Below are positions 62,836-64,000 of a stretch of 64,000 nucleotides of DNA, piece by piece. The position numbers were made by a program, and so were the translations under genes. This DNA comes from Beverwykella pulmonaria (taxonomy: Eukaryota; Ascomycota; Dothideomycetes; Pleosporales; Melanommataceae), in NCBI GenBank assembly GCA_001599595.1, contig BCHH01000001.1, positions 2,327,837 through 2,391,836 of the forward strand. Direction: 5' to 3'. Position 1 is the first letter of the stretch, and each line of letters starts with the position of its first letter. The notes under the pieces were generated by a model, which did not search any database, was not told where the DNA came from, and saw only the letters and a list, made by a program, of their open reading frames with translations.

Positions 62836-63785
62836 ACACATATATACCATGTCAAACCCTGAAATCCCCGCAGACGTCCAAGGAGGACGTTTCCACTTGT
62901 ACATTTCGCTACAACCAGGGTAATCACTTGCTTGGAAATCTGTCCATAGGCGCGTGTACGGGAATTCTTCATCGTATTCAGTTCAGGCGTCATTGCTCGG
63001 TGTCCGGTTGCGTGTTATTCAAGAGTATCTCATCCCTTTTTACTGAGCCAAATACTGGAATATCTGGCTTGTTCTGTGCAAATGAGCGTCCAGTTGGTCA
63101 AGGTCAGTCTTCGGTAGACGTACGGGTTTTCGGGACATTGAGGATGATTGGGCGGACGGCGGATTTGGGATTTTGTGGGTCAGAACAAGAATCTCAAGTC
63201 ATGTTGGTTGTTCTGTCCTCACTCATCATGGCTCGACGAAAGCTCTATACTCTCTTTTACTCTACTACGAAGCGCTGAATGGTTAGGTGGGGAGCGGCAG
63301 CGGTGTTCTGGCGGCTCTTGTTCTTGATCTCTGTGGTTCTGAGGCGGTTTCTCTATTTTATTTTTCTTCTTGCAGTGTATGAGTTAGGCAGTCTAGTTCG
63401 ATAAAATGGCTGTGTCCCCTTCTCCCGATTGCTGGAGATTGGGTTGACTAAGGCTTCACCCTTCCAACAGCGGGTTTCTGTCCTGTGATATAACTGCATG
63501 ACAGTGATCAGAGTTAAAAGTGTACTTATGAGGAGCTGACATCTGGCGTCTGTCATGGGCAAGTCGCATCTAGTCAGAAGGTTCCTTGGGTGGCTGAGAC
63601 AAGAGGTCGAGGTTTCAGTAGTGCCCCTCGCTTCGCGAGAGGCTGCAGCGCGCTCCGCCTAGACCGCAACTTCGTCATCTCTCCCATTTCTCAAAGCCTG
63701 CACCCTGAACAATCCCTCTCCGCCCGCCCTCCCTCTCCTACTGCTCTTTACGACCCTTCCTATATACCTTGAGGACTCTTATATC
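62836..63785. other. Intergenic CCR4 - SEC14
   Basis: 950 bp between two rightward genes. Short frames on both strands without motifs. Pyrimidine-rich just before the SEC14 ATG. Confidence 0.5.
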
Positions 63786-64000
63786 ATGGCTTCCGAGGGT
63801 GCACATGAACTGAAGCTCGACCCCAAATACGACGACTACGAATTCCCCACGACGGCCCCTACGCCTCAGAATGGCCACCCCGGCCACACGACGCCCGAGC
63901 AGGATGCCCAGGTCTTCCAGCTGCGGAGCCTCCTCGAGGCAGCGGGATATACCAAGAACTTGGACACATTGACCATGGTATGCTTCCTCGTGGCAACTGG
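63786..64000 (+). CDS. SEC14: Sec14-type phosphatidylinositol transfer protein (5' end only)
   Basis: Cut by the window edge. Exon 1 (63786-63977, 64 codons) reads ELKLDPKYDDYEFPTTAPTP, then GHTTPEQDAQVFQLRSLLEA and AGYTKNLDTLTM, which fits the CRAL-TRIO N-terminal helix of fungal Sec14 proteins. A donor GTATGC follows at 63978. Sec14 exchanges phosphatidylinositol and phosphatidylcholine between membranes and supports Golgi secretion. The lipid-binding domain is outside the window. Confidence 0.75.
   Translation, partial: MASEGAHELKLDPKYDDYEFPTTAPTPQNGHPGHTTPEQDAQVFQLRSLLEAAGYTKNLDTLTMVCFLVAT

Overview
This window is nuclear DNA of a filamentous ascomycete (Pezizomycotina; probably Dothideomycetes, which is an inference). 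Genes are dense on both strands. Most introns are 45-70 nt with GT..AG ends, and many carry a CTAAC/CTGAC-like branch site. The gene set is typical of such fungi: AcrB, Vts1, a Spt10-type acetyltransferase, GH16 and GH18 enzymes and a STAND/NACHT relic. Twenty-six intact genes, one gene cut by the right edge and two decayed loci are supported. No tRNA, rRNA or CRISPR array was recognised.

Layout. 0.3-16.5 kb: core housekeeping genes in head-to-head pairs: SMC4 with a mitochondrial transcription factor (Mtf1-like), bL31m with a mitochondrial flavin-reductase-domain protein, and MED11 with TAF5; then homocysteine S-methyltransferase. 18-26.3 kb: secreted GH16 glucanase, VTS1, COG5 and ureidoglycolate lyase. 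26.7-29 kb: a GCNA-like SprT protease. 29.4-34 kb: mitochondrial aconitase in eight exons, whose fifth intron is about 1.45 kb and holds a same-strand gene for a GIY-YIG plus double zinc-finger protein. 34.6-38.5 kb: BUD20, MOG1 and SPT10. 38.5-41.7 kb: gene-poor, with a strong hairpin and a decayed coiled-coil reading frame. 41.7-47.2 kb: an unknown conserved-looking protein, a membrane J-protein and a GH18 chitinase. 47.2-51.4 kb: gene-poor, with a NACHT/STAND pseudogene. 51.4-64 kb: AcrB, a mitochondrial thioesterase with two consecutive microexons, a LYR protein with a 13-nt exon, a methyltransferase, CCR4 and the 5' end of SEC14.

How the genes relate. There is no biosynthetic cluster. 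Functional pairing is visible at divergent promoters: two general transcription factors (MED11/TAF5), two probable mitochondrial proteins at the bL31m pair, and again at the thioesterase/LYR pair. The most unusual loci are the nested GIY-YIG zinc-finger gene in the aconitase intron, the microexons that encode the hot-dog thioesterase catalytic motif, the GCNA-like domain set, and the frame-shifted NACHT relic that keeps readable Walker motifs and splice sites.

Exon boundaries were read by eye from GT/AG sites, frame continuity and remembered family motifs. No alignment or RNA evidence was available.
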